Shown one piece after another: positions 11,701 to 22,386 of a stretch of 64,000 bases of DNA. The DNA comes from Ischnura elegans (lineage: Eukaryota; Arthropoda; Insecta; Odonata; Coenagrionidae). The stretch spans positions 87,902,566 to 87,966,565 of the forward strand of contig NC_060251.1 in assembly GCF_921293095.1 (NCBI RefSeq), given 5' to 3'. Numbering within the stretch: position 1 is the stretch's first letter; every line of letters starts with the position of its first letter. The notes under the pieces were generated by a model. It was given only the letters and a program-made list of their open reading frames with translations. It was not told the origin of the DNA and did not search any database. The translations under genes were made by a program, and so were the position numbers.

Positions 11701-14700
11701 CAAAGAATTTAAAGTACGGACTCTCGACGCCGCCAATGAGTCCTTTTCCCCGACCAACTAAACATTGCTTGTTCTGACAAGTGACGCGAAAGAGAGCTCA
11801 CAAAACGACCGATAGTACGCTGAAGACACGGGTGCTGTGAGCACTACCCATCGATGCGAACTGGACCCGGCCGCTACCTACGCGAAACACCCTGGATGCG
11901 TGAGCGATTTGGTAGGGCACCCTCGTATGGGGCCAAAATGGGGCAACACGCCCTTAGCCCCTTAGCACAACGGATTGCTCATTTTGATTGGTTCAGGGAT
12001 TGCTTCAGCAGCGAGTGCTCAGACAAGAATGCTCCGAAAAACGACTCCGCCCTCGTAGCGAACGCGTTCAGGGCCGTGGCTAATACCAGCTAATACTGTT
12101 ACACTCTGGAAGCGCACAACCCCCGACTGCGTCCAAAAAAGGTGGTATGGTGGCGTATTTGGAATCAAATGCACACGTGCTGCAATATTTTTTAACGAAT
12201 ATCGAGTATTTTAATTCGTGATTCAAACGATTCTTCAAGATGGCCGGGGTGCGCTACAATATCCGAAGCACTTCTTTCCGGCAGTCCTCCATTGTGTCTG
12301 AAATTCGTTTGCGAGAAATGTCTTGCCTTTTGTTAAAGATCAAGAGTTTAACACGTGGGTTAAAAGTGACTTTCATATCTATAAGTGTCAGATTGATTGT
12401 CGACGCGTTCACTTCGTGAAAATTCATCGATGTTAATATGATGTAATCAGCTGTAGTAATTTTTCACACCTTTTAATTTGCTCAACCGGTTTCAATGTTT
12501 TCACATCACAAAGGGCTGCCTCATCGGACGAAGATGAGAGAGAGCCCTTTATAATGATGTGAAAACATTGAAACCGGTTGAGCAAATTAAACAATGTGGA
12601 AAATTACCATACAGCTGATTGTATCATTGCTAAGTGTGTAACTTTTGCGCTTGGAATACCGAAATTCGTTAACATATTTATATATTTGTGCTGACGAGTA
12701 TGCTGGTGAAGGATTTTATGTGCTTGATAGACACAACCAAATTGTCATTGGCAAATTCTGCAGTACCAGATTTGATTGGATCATGAAGATTTCTGACAGA
12801 AGCATTAGCCACAGATCTTCACAAATGCAAGGAGTCCCAAAGAAGCTGGACCATCGGCATGACAGGTTTCACAGAAAAACACTGTAGATAAATCAAAGAC
12901 AACCAAGCAAGATAAAGAACAGTTCAATAATGACTTAACAGAAGGATTAATAAAGGCCAAAAGACTATTTGAAAAAATAGAAAATCTTGCTCTAAGAGGT
13001 TTCCTCAACTGAAACTGCCCAGGTAAGTTTTTCTTGGGAATTAAAAGAACTCGTAAAAGATAAGCCAGTTTGCATAATATGAGACAAAACTACTGATGGA
13101 ACTGGGAAATTCATCTTCATTGTGATAATAAAGCCACTTAATTTCTCATGTAAGCAGTGTTTAAGTATAAGTAGGTGGAGTTAGGGTTTTGGAGAATGCA
13201 AGTGGTGCTGTATATGCCAGAGCAATACTGAAAGTGGTTACTGAAGTTACGAAGACTGAGTCATTAATTTTGAAAATATAGTAGCAATGGCTACATATTC
13301 TGCTAGGTATATGCTTGCATGTGTTGACTCTTTTAATTTTTTTAATGGTATTTTCATGTGAGGGTTGCGAAAAACTCAAGGTTTAAGTTGTTTTTTTTAT
13401 AAAATCATTTCCTAATCCGAAATATTACATTTAGGAGCTGTAAAATAACAGCATATGGCATACAAGAATACCAAATAGAAAGAGGCTAAATAGTTGAGAA
13501 ATACACACAAAATATTTTTCCATGGAATCACATTCGACAGCCTCAGCTCTACTCGGGCACGGGTCCCTGGCAGAAAATACACATCCTGAGGTGTACACGG
13601 GCTTGAGCTTCATAGAGTTAATGATACCATTTAATAAAGAAATCGTACATATACAGTGTTGTACCCACAAGCTCAATTTGGTAGCCAGCATATGGTCTAC
13701 GAAACTTCAGCGTATGATGTTGCATAGACCATAACAACAGCAAAAGCCCTGACGAAGGTGGACGACACGACCATCGAAACATCGGCAGAGATGGAGAACC
13801 TCATCCGGTGGGAAACCCGCAACAACTTCAGCAGCTCAACATGTGTTACACTATGCTAACTTTTGTTCTTGAAGAGCATTGATACCTGTCACACCTAAGG
13901 ACCAAGTACCCTAATGGAGAAAACAGTGCCAACTAATTCCCTATCCCTGCATGAACAAGATGGACAAGCTGGGATAAATCAGAAGAACACATTAAAGGAT
14001 ACTGTGAGGACTTAAAAGAATTTTGCTCAACTTTGGATGAAAACATCCATGCTGTCACCTATTTTAAAAAGTTTACTAAAGTGGATATCCAAGTAATTAA
14101 AGCAATGGCAATATTCCCTTCTGAACACTTTATAAAGGTATTACACATATGATTGTTGTTTCAGAGGGAAATTTGCAGGACCACCTTCGATCTCTGGCAG
14201 CCATCACCAGTTGGCTATACCAGATGTGCCCGAAAAGTATCCTACCTGTGTTCATATGTTCGCCCCAGAGGGCTCGAGCTGCCTATGTGGGGTATGAGTG
14301 TAACCAGTTGTCCTTCAAGACCTCCCTGAATGCCGTAGATATTACGTGGATGCCATAGGTGGTGTGCAGTAAGAATTTATGTCCAACGTTTTTTTCAGTT
14401 CATTGAATTAGCTCATGACGAATAAGGGCAGAAAGAAGAGATAAATGATTTTTGCATCAAGTTTTACTTCAATTTTGGCAAGAGTTGTATGGAGACAATT
14501 GAAATGACACAGAAGGCCTTTGGGGTCTAAAGTATGGACATTATACAGATAAAGGAGTGGTACAGGTGGTTTTAAAATGGCCGCACATCTGTTGACAGTC
14601 ATTCTGGCTGACTTTTGCTGACAATAACAATGGAAAACATCCAGCTTGTGGGACTTGCAACTGAAAGTGATTGTCGATTGACTCTTCGTGAACTAGAAAA

Positions 14701-17700
14701 TGATCTCAGAATACCTAAAACTACAATTTTGGGAAATTTTGAACAAGATTTTAGGAATGACTTGTGGGTGTAGGAAATCTATATAAACTGAATTTTGGTC
14801 CATTTTTATACCAATAAGTGAAGCTTTTGTTAACCATAATCTAGGAGCCCCAACTATTACTTAACTAATGACAAAATTATCATCCATCGGTAATAATATT
14901 TTGATTTCTCTGCATTCTAAGGCAAGGCCACTAAATATCAGTTATCCAACTCTGGTTCAGTAGAATTTAAAATTTCGAACATGTACTTGAATTACCCTAA
15001 TAGGATATCTATCTGTGAAATCATTTTCTACGCTACTGAGGAAAAAGTGGAATGAGTGCATGGAATATGATAGAGACAGGCGTGAGGTCACTAGACTACA
15101 TGTTTGGTCTTAGATTTACTGACCATAATTTCAAATATATCCTCATGAAGGTATGTATACACTTATACTTATTATCTTACAGTACGTGTTCGAAATCCCT
15201 CTCACGGGCACAAATAAAAGTAAAACCTGAAATACTCATAGTGGCAGTCAAAACAGCACCATTTTTATTTCACAGCATATTGGAGCACATTAAAAAAATT
15301 GGATGGTTTAACTGCTCTGCCTTTTGGTGATAATTCTGAAAATATGAAGTAATGTTTTTGAGCTACAAATATCTGTTAATTAACAACTGTTGACATCATT
15401 TTGGCTAACATAACAACGCAAGGGGAATGAAAGACATTACTATGGAAGCTATGTACTTGGATAGACAAGGGGTCAAAATTTCATTCAAATATATTATTTG
15501 GTTACTGAGTTATGAATTTTTACCCTGTGCCCTGCACTCTGGAATTTGACTCCCACTAACGCCACTTCTGAGCAAACATCTCAAATTTCGACTCCTCATA
15601 TCTTGCAAACTATGATAGTGAGAGGGGAAATATTGTACATGGGTCATTAGATAGGTGATAGTAGCTAGTGACAAAAATTTCATTAAAATCCGAGTCAGTG
15701 GGTGTCATTTTGAAAATTTCTGGGAGATTTGACGTGGAATGACCCAAGTGCTATTCAGACCTCTCAAAAATTGCTCAGCTCATTTACAGACTCTGGTGTT
15801 GCACATTTTTTTTTTTGAAATGCTGCGTTAGTTTCTTATTTCCCACTGAGTATCATATAGTACTTGGTCATTCGAGCTGTTCAACATTTTGACAAACCTA
15901 CAGTAATAGTGAGATTCACTGTAAAGGAATCAATATAAGGGGACTTTGACAAGCCAAAGCCAGAAAATTTTTTCACAAGATGGATGTTTCACTTGGTGGG
16001 ACAGTGTCTTTATAGCAGTGGCAACAGGATTTCCTGTGATGCAGCACATTAAAAATTAGAAAATGAGACACGTAAAATCTTGTTTGAATACAAACAAGAG
16101 TGATTTTTCTTATTGATCTGCTGTACATGTACTTTAGAATTACCCTCTAAAACATAGGAAGTAGCCTGCTAGTCGCAGACAAGTTCATGGCAAGCAAGAA
16201 TTTGCAGGAATTCTTATCATATAGCAGAACACACAGCTTAGGACAAGCAAATTCTATATTACCTTATGCTGTGCGTTATTCAGGGCTACCCCATGTGCTA
16301 GAGGTATTTCTCACCTCTCTTGTGGATTTAGACTTTCCAGTAAAGTACGATTTCCAATGAATGGCTAGGTGCGCTAGTAATACCATAGAGTAAGTATATA
16401 TAGAGAGCTCACCACACGTACAAAAATCGTATACGTTTTTGGTGTAGTTCTAGAGCGATTAACCAGATGTCACTAGAAGAATTTTGGCAATTTTTTTAAT
16501 TTGCTCGTTCCACAAGTCTAAAAATATATCCTGAAGCAGAAAGGGTTGCTACATTAAGTGGAGACATTAATTATTCGATTTTGTTTATAACAATTGTTAT
16601 AAAAAATATTTTCTCAAATGTCGGCTAGTTACTTGACTTTTCCGAGTTTATATTCCTAATCCATTTTCCGGCAGACTGTTCTTAGTATAAAGTTGAAACT
16701 TGCAGGAAATGTTCATAGCACATTTTTTTCCATACTAGTAAACTTTAATTTGTTCATAACTCAGTTTCAACGTTGTTATGTGTGTTTACATATCTTTCGG
16801 ACGAAAAATTTGGAATTTTGCAGGGTAAAAATCAATCGCCTGCTAACTTTCGTATCTTACAATATAGGTCCATATATGCTGCGTATGAAATTTGGACAAA
16901 ACTATAAATTTATTTTTGGTGAAAGAGTTGTAACTTTATCTCAATTACAAAGGGAGTTATGCATTTTTAATGGCCGCACCTCGTCAGGCTTTCCTTACTG
17001 GCCTGGGTCTACGCAGAAAGCTCTCGCCTCCTAAGGAGTTCGTTTTGCCATCAGATAGGTTGGCGAGGCGAGGGTTTTGTTCTGACGAGGAAGAGATTTT
17101 CCGTGAGGGAAGATCTTTTCGCTTCAAGAGACAATATAAATCTTATTGATGGTCATCGCATCGTTGAACGATCAACATATCGAATGAAATACATTTCGCT
17201 TAGTGTGCTTCAGAACTTCAGATAGGAAATACCTCACTTTGGTGAAGTGTAAATGCTATTTACAACACCAAGTGCCGGAATATTACAATAAAAAGTGAAT
17301 GCAAGATTGGATCTCTACACTGAACAACAATGCACTGTTTGCCTTTCGCTAACGGTCATAGCCTCTTCACCACAGTTGGTAACTAAGCTTAAAAGTATTT
17401 GGTAATGAATTCTTAAGCGCGCAGCTTCAAACGAACACAAAGAGGTATGGATCAGCAGTAGCATTTTTGGGAATAGGGGTGGTCGGTGACCTTGATTTGT
17501 TTGCTCGATAGCGGGATGAGTAATGGCCCATTCTGTTACCACGTCGAAAATGGAAAGGTTTCTTTCGGCTGTACCAGTTTTCTACTTCAGGTCTTACGTA
17601 TGGGGCCGGGGATCATCTAATGCATGTTTTTGTCTTTCCTTGAGACCTAATTCTGATCATAGTTGTGATAATCGTCGTCTCGTCAATAACAAGACGCATT

Positions 17701-20700
17701 GTCGTTTGAGGAAAGTTTTGTTTTAAGCGTTAGCATTTAGTTGAGGTTCTTAAAAGTAAAACAAATAGCGGCTGCAATTGGGCCCGGGTTCACTCATTGC
17801 TTAAATTCTTGCCTCATTATATGAATGAATCCCTTCTCCCAAAGGCCGAAAAACTAAATATCCAAAGATGCATTTTACGCGGTGAGCATTTATATAGCAA
17901 TATCGAATGGAGTATTTTTGGCATATTCCAATTGTAAGTTGCTGCGGCCCTAGAAAAATATGGCGATTCAAAACTATCCGCCCTCCCCTTTTTCGGAATT
18001 AAACCTCCTATTATGCAGTTTTGTGTATCGAAACTGCAAGCAAAATTTGCTTCGTAGGCCACATGGGGAATCCTAATTCGTAGGCTAAAATATGTTATCG
18101 CGTTAGAATCTTGAGTTATCCATTCATTAATTGTTATAAAACATTTGATTCTATGTATATTAGATATTGATTGCTTTTCGTACACATTTTAACAGTCCAA
18201 AACCTATTTTTTTTTGTCTTTGATAACAAGTTATTCATTTAAATACAGATTTTCAACACTAATACAGGATTTGTTATAATCATGCAACAAAAAGTAGGTT
18301 CGAAGATTTTCGCGGCATTGATCAGATTATCTCTGCATTCTCCTCGGGTTTCCACCGCGTCCGTTGGCTTTTGTCGAAACTGTTCTCGCCAAAAGGCAAC
18401 GGACGCGGTGGAAACCCGAAGAGAAGGCAGAGATCATGCAACATAAAGTTTTAAGTCCAAACTTCGAACTCCAACTGACCTGTTGACGAGCCTTTCCGGA
18501 GGTACTTCCTCTGAGTGGCTGAAATGTCATCTATCAATGATTTTCCCGAGGTGTAACCCTCATTTTCCTCCATTGTTGGGGACTTATGTCCCGACGAGTA
18601 GAAACTAGTGATGTGTTTATAGAAGGTTAAAAAACTTCCATCTGATGTAAAAACATTTCGACGGAGTCGACGTACAAGTAGCCCTCCGGCGCGAGAATGT
18701 AGGAAAATAAAATTGTGCAATATATATAATTATATTACCTTTGCTAATCCAAGTACATCTCACCGTATGAAAGTTAATCACAACCAAGTTGATTTTGATC
18801 AATCAATTAGAAGGTAAACGAAGAAGATTTTATTATTTCCAAAGCAGAAAAAAGGAACAGTATGCTAGTCCGTAATAAGGTCTCATGCATCGCCAAATGT
18901 GATGATGTGTTGGAGGATACCTCATTCGTGATTCTCCCCCGTGATCCAACGGATACATTCCAAAAAAGTGTTAAAAAAGCTTTATCTTCCAGCTGTAATT
19001 TTATAAATTAGCCCCTAAATTAAATATCATCTTTAGGCAATTGCCTGGGTTTTCACCAAAATATAATATTAATAGACCCATCATTTTGTCACAGAAACTT
19101 CAACACCTCATACGTCATCATCCAACTCCAAGCTAGTTTAATTTGACTTAAAAAATCTATTTACTTCTGTACCTGTACAAACAACTTTCTTACTTATTGA
19201 GAGACCACAGTATTAAAATCAGTGTGTCTTGTGAACTTCATTGTCGAATGGAACAGCTTGCCAGCCAAAATTATTTTTTGTACAATAAGAATATTTATCA
19301 CCAAACAGACGGCCTTGCGATGTGGTATTCCCTTTCACCTGTAATAGCCGAAATATTTACGGACAATTCAAAACGCCAATTATTTGATTCGGGCATTCTA
19401 TCTCATCTAACATCTTCTGGTACAGCTATGTTGACTACATCATTTGCCGCTGGACCGGAATTGTCAGACAATTAGATAATTTTCTGAATCTTTTAAAATC
19501 CTCGACATCCTAATATTACCTTCGTAGTAGAAATAGAATCCAAAAAGCACCTAAACTTTCTCGATCTCTCCATATCCATAGTTGATGACAAACATGAATT
19601 TGGTTTATACAGAACCCCTTGTTATGGTGATATAATCATTCCGAGTTACTGATGCCATCCAATCTCCCAAAAGTTATCCTCCTTTCATTCTATGTTACAT
19701 AGATTGGTCAATCAACCTTTAAATGCAGTCAATTTCAATTGTGAACTTTCCACAATTAAATCAATTGCAATTTCAAATGGCTACAGCTTTGATACTTAAA
19801 CTATAATCCTTCAGAGAAAGTTGAAAACGCGAGCTATTTCACAGCTTTGCTCCCTTCCCCCATCACAGAGAATTCTAAAAATTGGTACCGGTCATTTTTT
19901 GTGGGAGACCTTTCCAACAGGCTCGCAAACAAATTCCCCAAAAATAAATTCAATGTTTCTTTTTACAACCCTTGCACTCTCGGTGAAGCGCTGTGTCGTA
20001 ACAAAGACAAAATAGAACCCATCCATCAATCCGGCATTTACAAAGTTAATTGTGAATCATGCCACTTGAGTTTCATTGGTCGAACAGGCAGAAGTTTTAT
20101 TATGAGAATGAAAGAACATAGAAGGTGCAGGAAACTGGGATGAAACGTCACTTATCGCCAAACATTTGGTACAGACTTTTCATTCTTGTCATTTTCAACC
20201 AGAATTTTCTCCACCCCTTCAGTAACGGCACAAGGCTTGATGTTTTAGAGCAGTTTGAAATAGTAAAAATTTATACAAATATTCTTATTAGATATTAGAT
20301 GTTCCCGTGGACATACCCCGTTAAGACGGTCTAAGGCGGTACGGAAAAATATCTCGAATTCATACGAATGAAGATATTTTCCGGTGACTGATCCTGACAT
20401 CGAACCCTTTTATTAGCACATTAGGAACTGACTGAACAAATGTCGGGGCCTTAAAGATCTTTCGCAGGAGGTTCGTGATCTTGGTCTTGCTAGAGTCTCA
20501 AAATTCTGCGAGCGAATGCGAAGAGAGGGATGGGTGGGATTGGGAAGAATCTGATGATCTTCCCTTCCTTCGATGAATCTGATCTTCCCTACCTTCGATG
20601 CTTGGGGGACTGACAGAGTTTGGAAGACGGGGAGCGGGAAGGAAAGGGGATAGGTGAGGTGACCTTGAAGAAAAAGACCCTCTCGCCTCTGGCTAGCTAC

Positions 20701-22386
20701 TCTCGTGCCACCTTCCTGCTTTTTGAGAATTAAAACTGCCGATACGATTTCCTCCTATGCTGTGAGCCCTCTATAATATACTTACTCTATGGTAATACTC
20801 TCCATGGAGAAGAATATGGTGACCACAATGCTGGGGTTCAATACCAGTGCGACTGATATAAATTCTGTTGCGGGAAGGAGCTGCAAATGTACTTATTTTC
20901 TTGGTGGTGAATGTATAAATTTTACTTTCCACATATTTCATTGAGGGGGTTGGGGTATGAAGAGGAAGGGAAGGAAGTGATGGTAGAGGGGGGAGTACAT
21001 TGATGATCTTCTGCACCACACGCCACCACTTTAAAGGGGGTTGCTTTATGAACAACTCACTTAAGACTACACCCAAAAAAATTCCAAGGTGGGTCATGCT
21101 GTATACCTAGTTCATAGGGTGTTTGGTCTCTCTTTAATTCCTCAGGAACTGAAGTTTTACCTCTCATTTCAATAGATTTAAAAAAATCTCCATAGATATG
21201 AAGTTCATGTGAAATTTAACATTTGAATTCATGTTTTACCTTTTGATCCAGTTGTAAAACTATTTTCATATCTGCCACTCTCAATTCATCTGTATGTTTC
21301 TTTTTTACTGTTTCCAAGAGAGGTCCCTGAACTTCAGGGGCATTGTTCGTGATCAAATCTTGAATTTCCACTGAAAGAGTACAAGGATAATTAATAGATT
21401 ATGAATGTACGAAAGTAATAAAAAAGGAAAAATCATCCAGTTACAGAAAATTGTATCCAAAAGGAGGTAGGTACAATGTACAAAATAGAAGTACAAAGGT
21501 TTCTTATTCACTAGTGTCTGAATATAAAAGATCTAATCTGTCAACATGGAAACTTCTGCAAATTTCACACGTAAAATTGATTAATTATTATCACAGTTCC
21601 TTCATGAATATTGAACATTAGCATTATATTTTACAAATAACTTTCTTAGATAATCTTCGGCCTCAAAATGGATGCTTAAGGTAATCTTACTAACTTCGCT
21701 GTTTGTTGATAATCTGTAACCTTTGCTGGAATAGATGCTTCTCTGTGACGTGCTGAATTTCCATCAAACCTTTGACAATTTCAAATACTGTATCATTCAG
21801 CAAGGAGTTTGCTAGTCCGGAGAGCAGTTCATAAGGGACTCTCTGTTGGTACTTTCTGTAAAAATAAAAAAAACAATTGATTTTATAGACCCAAAAGAGG
21901 GAAAGGCTACTTCCAGCAATGTACCATGGAAGGAGGATCCTCTTCCATGGTACATGATCCTTCTTCCATGGTTTTACATAGCCATAGCATTGTGAATTAT
22001 TAAGGCTCTATAGTTATCTGCGAGGAAAATATTTGGAGGCCTTCACATTTTGGAGAAAAATAGAAAAGATAAATCGGAGCTACAGAGTCAGAAATGAAGC
22101 ATAAAAGTGGGAAATAGATGTTTGTTAACTGAAAATGAACGTGTTCGTGTTGGGGGATTTTAAGGGAATGTGTTGGTGTTGTGGCTGTAGAGTTGGCTTC
22201 CAATTTATTGAGCTTAGACTCGAATCGCTGTGGTGAGGGAAATTTGTCGGAGGATAAACTCAAAGGTAGCCGTGTGATAACTTACGGAGGTAATTCCCTA
22301 GCCATATTCTGCAACTGATCTAGGAGGAAATATAATTTCCTCTGCAAATCTTCAGGCTTTTGAAAAGCCTCATACGATTCTTCCAT
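5769..22386 (-). CDS. gdl: gdl / DGCR6 family protein (complete, 4 exons)
   Basis: Minus-strand exons 22386-22286, 21855-21695, 21370-21240 and 5906-5769 join in phases 2, 1 and 0 and give 176 aa. The start [14 protein letters not shown] leads into [19 protein letters not shown]; exon 2 has [19 protein letters not shown] and [19 protein letters not shown]; exon 3 ends KIVLQLDQK; exon 4 reads [18 protein letters not shown] then [17 protein letters not shown]. These are the hallmark blocks of Drosophila gdl and vertebrate DGCR6, and length and order agree with the family. The protein is mostly helical, with coiled-coil-like stretches in the middle. The molecular function is not settled; the Drosophila gene is named for gonadal expression. 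The gene is head to head with SerRS (370 bp apart). Intron 3 (5907-21239) is unusually long because of nested transposons. Confidence 0.93.
6431..8078. mobile_element. pogo/Tigger-like non-autonomous element, family A copy 1, split by a mariner
   Basis: Both ends carry the inverted repeat CAG...ACTCCCGATTATCCGG (left at 6431, right ending at 8078), and TA flanks both sides (6429-6430, 8079-8080), as expected for pogo/Tigger. Subtracting the mariner at 6967-7896 leaves about 0.7 kb, too short for a transposase, and no transposase reading is visible. The inner sequence is shared with copies at 39971-41126 and 46816-47060. It lies in gdl intron 3. Confidence 0.8.
6967..7896 (-). mobile_element. 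mariner element, internally deleted
   Basis: Termini CAGGGTTTGTCCCAAAAGT and its complement lie at 6967 and ending 7896, flanked by TA on both sides. The minus-strand frame 7710-7213 encodes the N-terminal helix-turn-helix region ([43 protein letters not shown]). It then jumps at about residue 115 to [16 protein letters not shown] and PYSPG from the second half of the catalytic domain, so the first catalytic aspartate region is deleted while the frame stays open. At 930 bp it is shorter than the usual ~1.3 kb. It cannot be autonomous. Confidence 0.9.
8079..8934. other. unassigned part of gdl intron 3
   Basis: AT-rich sequence with no exon, element end or motif that I recognise. Confidence 0.5.
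8935..10856. mobile_element. 1.9-kb inverted-repeat element with internal tandem repeats, family unknown
   Basis: The left end CCCTACAAACACA (8935) and right end TGTGTTTGTAGGG (to 10856) are inverted copies. The similarity continues inward through AAATCTGTATT, and AAATCTAGAT motifs recur just inside both ends. No transposase frame is seen, so it is non-autonomous. The middle has degenerate repeats of roughly 100 bp (about 9590-9980, each with a variant of CAATGGCTTTGTT) and a near-duplicate block (about 10083-10225 and 10313-10460, sharing CAAGTCAGT and ATAGTGGTTA-like ends). A clear target duplication could not be read. Confidence 0.65.
10857..11480. repeat. tandem degenerate repeat units
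   Basis: The stretch 10857-11010 (GGTGCTGGAAGAGC, CCTTTGGCC, TTTTATTCATGC, GGGGACCCT) is repeated at about 11300-11420 (GGTGCTGAAAGAACC, CCTTTGGCC, GTTTTATCCACGC, GAGGACCCT). The intervening 11090-11280 has a relative at 14880-15060. It is a dispersed repeat of unknown class. Confidence 0.6.
11690..12340. other. GC-rich, CpG-containing block in an AT-rich intron
   Basis: Base composition changes sharply from the flanks, with many CG dinucleotides. An 80-codon open frame at 11854-12093 has no recognisable motif. It directly precedes the foldback and hAT remains, so it may be the end region of a transposon. No host function can be supported. Confidence 0.4.
12445..12620. repeat. foldback element, copy 1 (ACCGGTTTC family)
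   Basis: A 176-bp imperfect palindrome. Left arm AATCAGCTGTA ... TTTAATTTGCTCAACCGG ... AAAGGGCT is answered by AGCCCTTT ... CCGGTTGAGCAAATTAAA ... TACAGCTGATT. Arms are about 75 bp with a short centre. It resembles the foldback at 46347-46511 in size and in the ACCGGTTTC(A/G) arm core. Confidence 0.8.
12645..14100 (+). pseudogene. decayed hAT transposase (ZBED/CGGBP1-like N-terminus)
   Basis: Scattered plus-strand readings in several frames match hAT transposases in the right order. A BED-like finger stretch comes first ([23 protein letters not shown], 12700-12790). Then [20 protein letters not shown] (about 12930-12990), DKPVCII and [19 protein letters not shown] (about 13050-13130), and [20 protein letters not shown] (about 13640-13700), a conserved hAT block. 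Many stops and frame changes are present, and an unrelated segment with a hammerhead-like motif interrupts it from about 13700. It lies in gdl intron 3. It is an old plain DNA transposon; its ends were not found, though the GC-rich block and foldback upstream may belong to it. Confidence 0.65.
13691..13800 (+). ncRNA. hammerhead-ribozyme-like motif (degenerate candidate)
   Basis: CTGACGA at 13749-13755 fits the conserved CUGANGA box. GGTGG (13757-13761) pairs with CCATC (13771-13775) as stem II, followed at once by GAAA (13776-13779). CATC (13780-13783) then pairs with GATG (13790-13793) as stem III. The uridine expected before the cleavage site is missing (G at 13794) and no stem I is clear, so activity is doubtful. 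Just upstream, TATGGTCTA (13691) and TAGACCATA (ending 13732) form a separate 9-bp hairpin. Penelope-like elements are known to carry hammerhead motifs; this may be such an end sequence. Confidence 0.35.
14420..14790 (+). pseudogene. decayed mariner transposase, N-terminal part
   Basis: Plus-strand readings give [35 protein letters not shown] and NGRTSVDS, then [19 protein letters not shown] and [14 protein letters not shown]. They match, in order, the two helix-turn-helix modules of mariner transposases (IKFCFKLGKS, WFKRFKDGRTS, RRLTIREIAEEL). In-frame stops and a missing catalytic half show it is an old fragment, not related closely to the mariner at 6967-7896. Confidence 0.6.
14800..15060. 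repeat. dispersed repeat, relative of 11090-11280
   Basis: Shares with 11090-11280 the order ATTCTAAGGCAAG/AGTCTAACGCAAG, CCACTAAATATCAGT, TTCAGTAGAATTT, ATGTACTTGAATTA and TAGGATATC. Class unknown. Confidence 0.55.
15061..17040. other. unassigned part of gdl intron 3 with a dispersed repeat
   Basis: No coding exon recognised. The part at about 15665-15745 (AAAATCCGAGTCAGTGGGTG, then TTTGACGTGGAATGACCC) recurs at about 37975-38035 in a SerRS intron, so at least this portion belongs to a repeat family. The rest is AT-rich with no clear structure. Confidence 0.5.
17041..18328. other. unassigned part of gdl intron 3, coding-like but unrecognised
   Basis: Two minus-strand frames (17542-17315, 75 aa; 18185-17817, 122 aa) are longer than the AT content alone would suggest, but I see no family motif, splice signal or start context. 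They are probably parts of an unknown repeat. Confidence 0.35.
18329..18434. repeat. long imperfect hairpin
   Basis: Arms of about 44 bp (ATCTCTGC ... GGGTTTCCACCGCGTCCG ... and its complement ending GCAGAGAT) differ at only about four positions and surround an 18-nt loop (TTGTCGAAACTG...). The flanks share ATCATGCAACA (18272 and 18432 areas), which may be a duplication made on insertion. Confidence 0.75.
18435..19196. other. unassigned part of gdl intron 3
   Basis: No recognisable exon, element end or RNA; open frames here (for example 18720-18451 minus) have no motif. Confidence 0.45.
19197..20290 (+). mobile_element. Penelope-like retroelement fossil (RT C-terminal part and GIY-YIG endonuclease)
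   Basis: The reading [19 protein letters not shown] corresponds to the RT motif around DGLAMGSPLSPVLA typical of Penelope-like elements. Further on come [10 protein letters not shown] and LYRTPC. Near 20030-20130 lies [20 protein letters not shown] with EHRR, the signature of the GIY-YIG endonuclease that such elements carry after the RT, and the end resembles [13 protein letters not shown]. The element is 5'-truncated, broken and old. It lies in gdl intron 3 on the opposite strand to the gene. Confidence 0.8.
20291..21239. other. unassigned end of gdl intron 3
   Basis: No exon or element recognised between the Penelope-like fossil and gdl exon 3; the 108-aa minus-strand frame at 21097-20771 has no motif. 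Confidence 0.5.
21919..21955. repeat. perfect 14-bp hairpin in gdl intron 1
   Basis: ATGTACCATGGAAG (21919-21932) and its exact complement (21942-21955) flank a 9-nt loop; a third, partial copy of CTTCCATGGT follows at about 21963. It is 64 bp upstream of the exon 2 acceptor. Confidence 0.75.
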
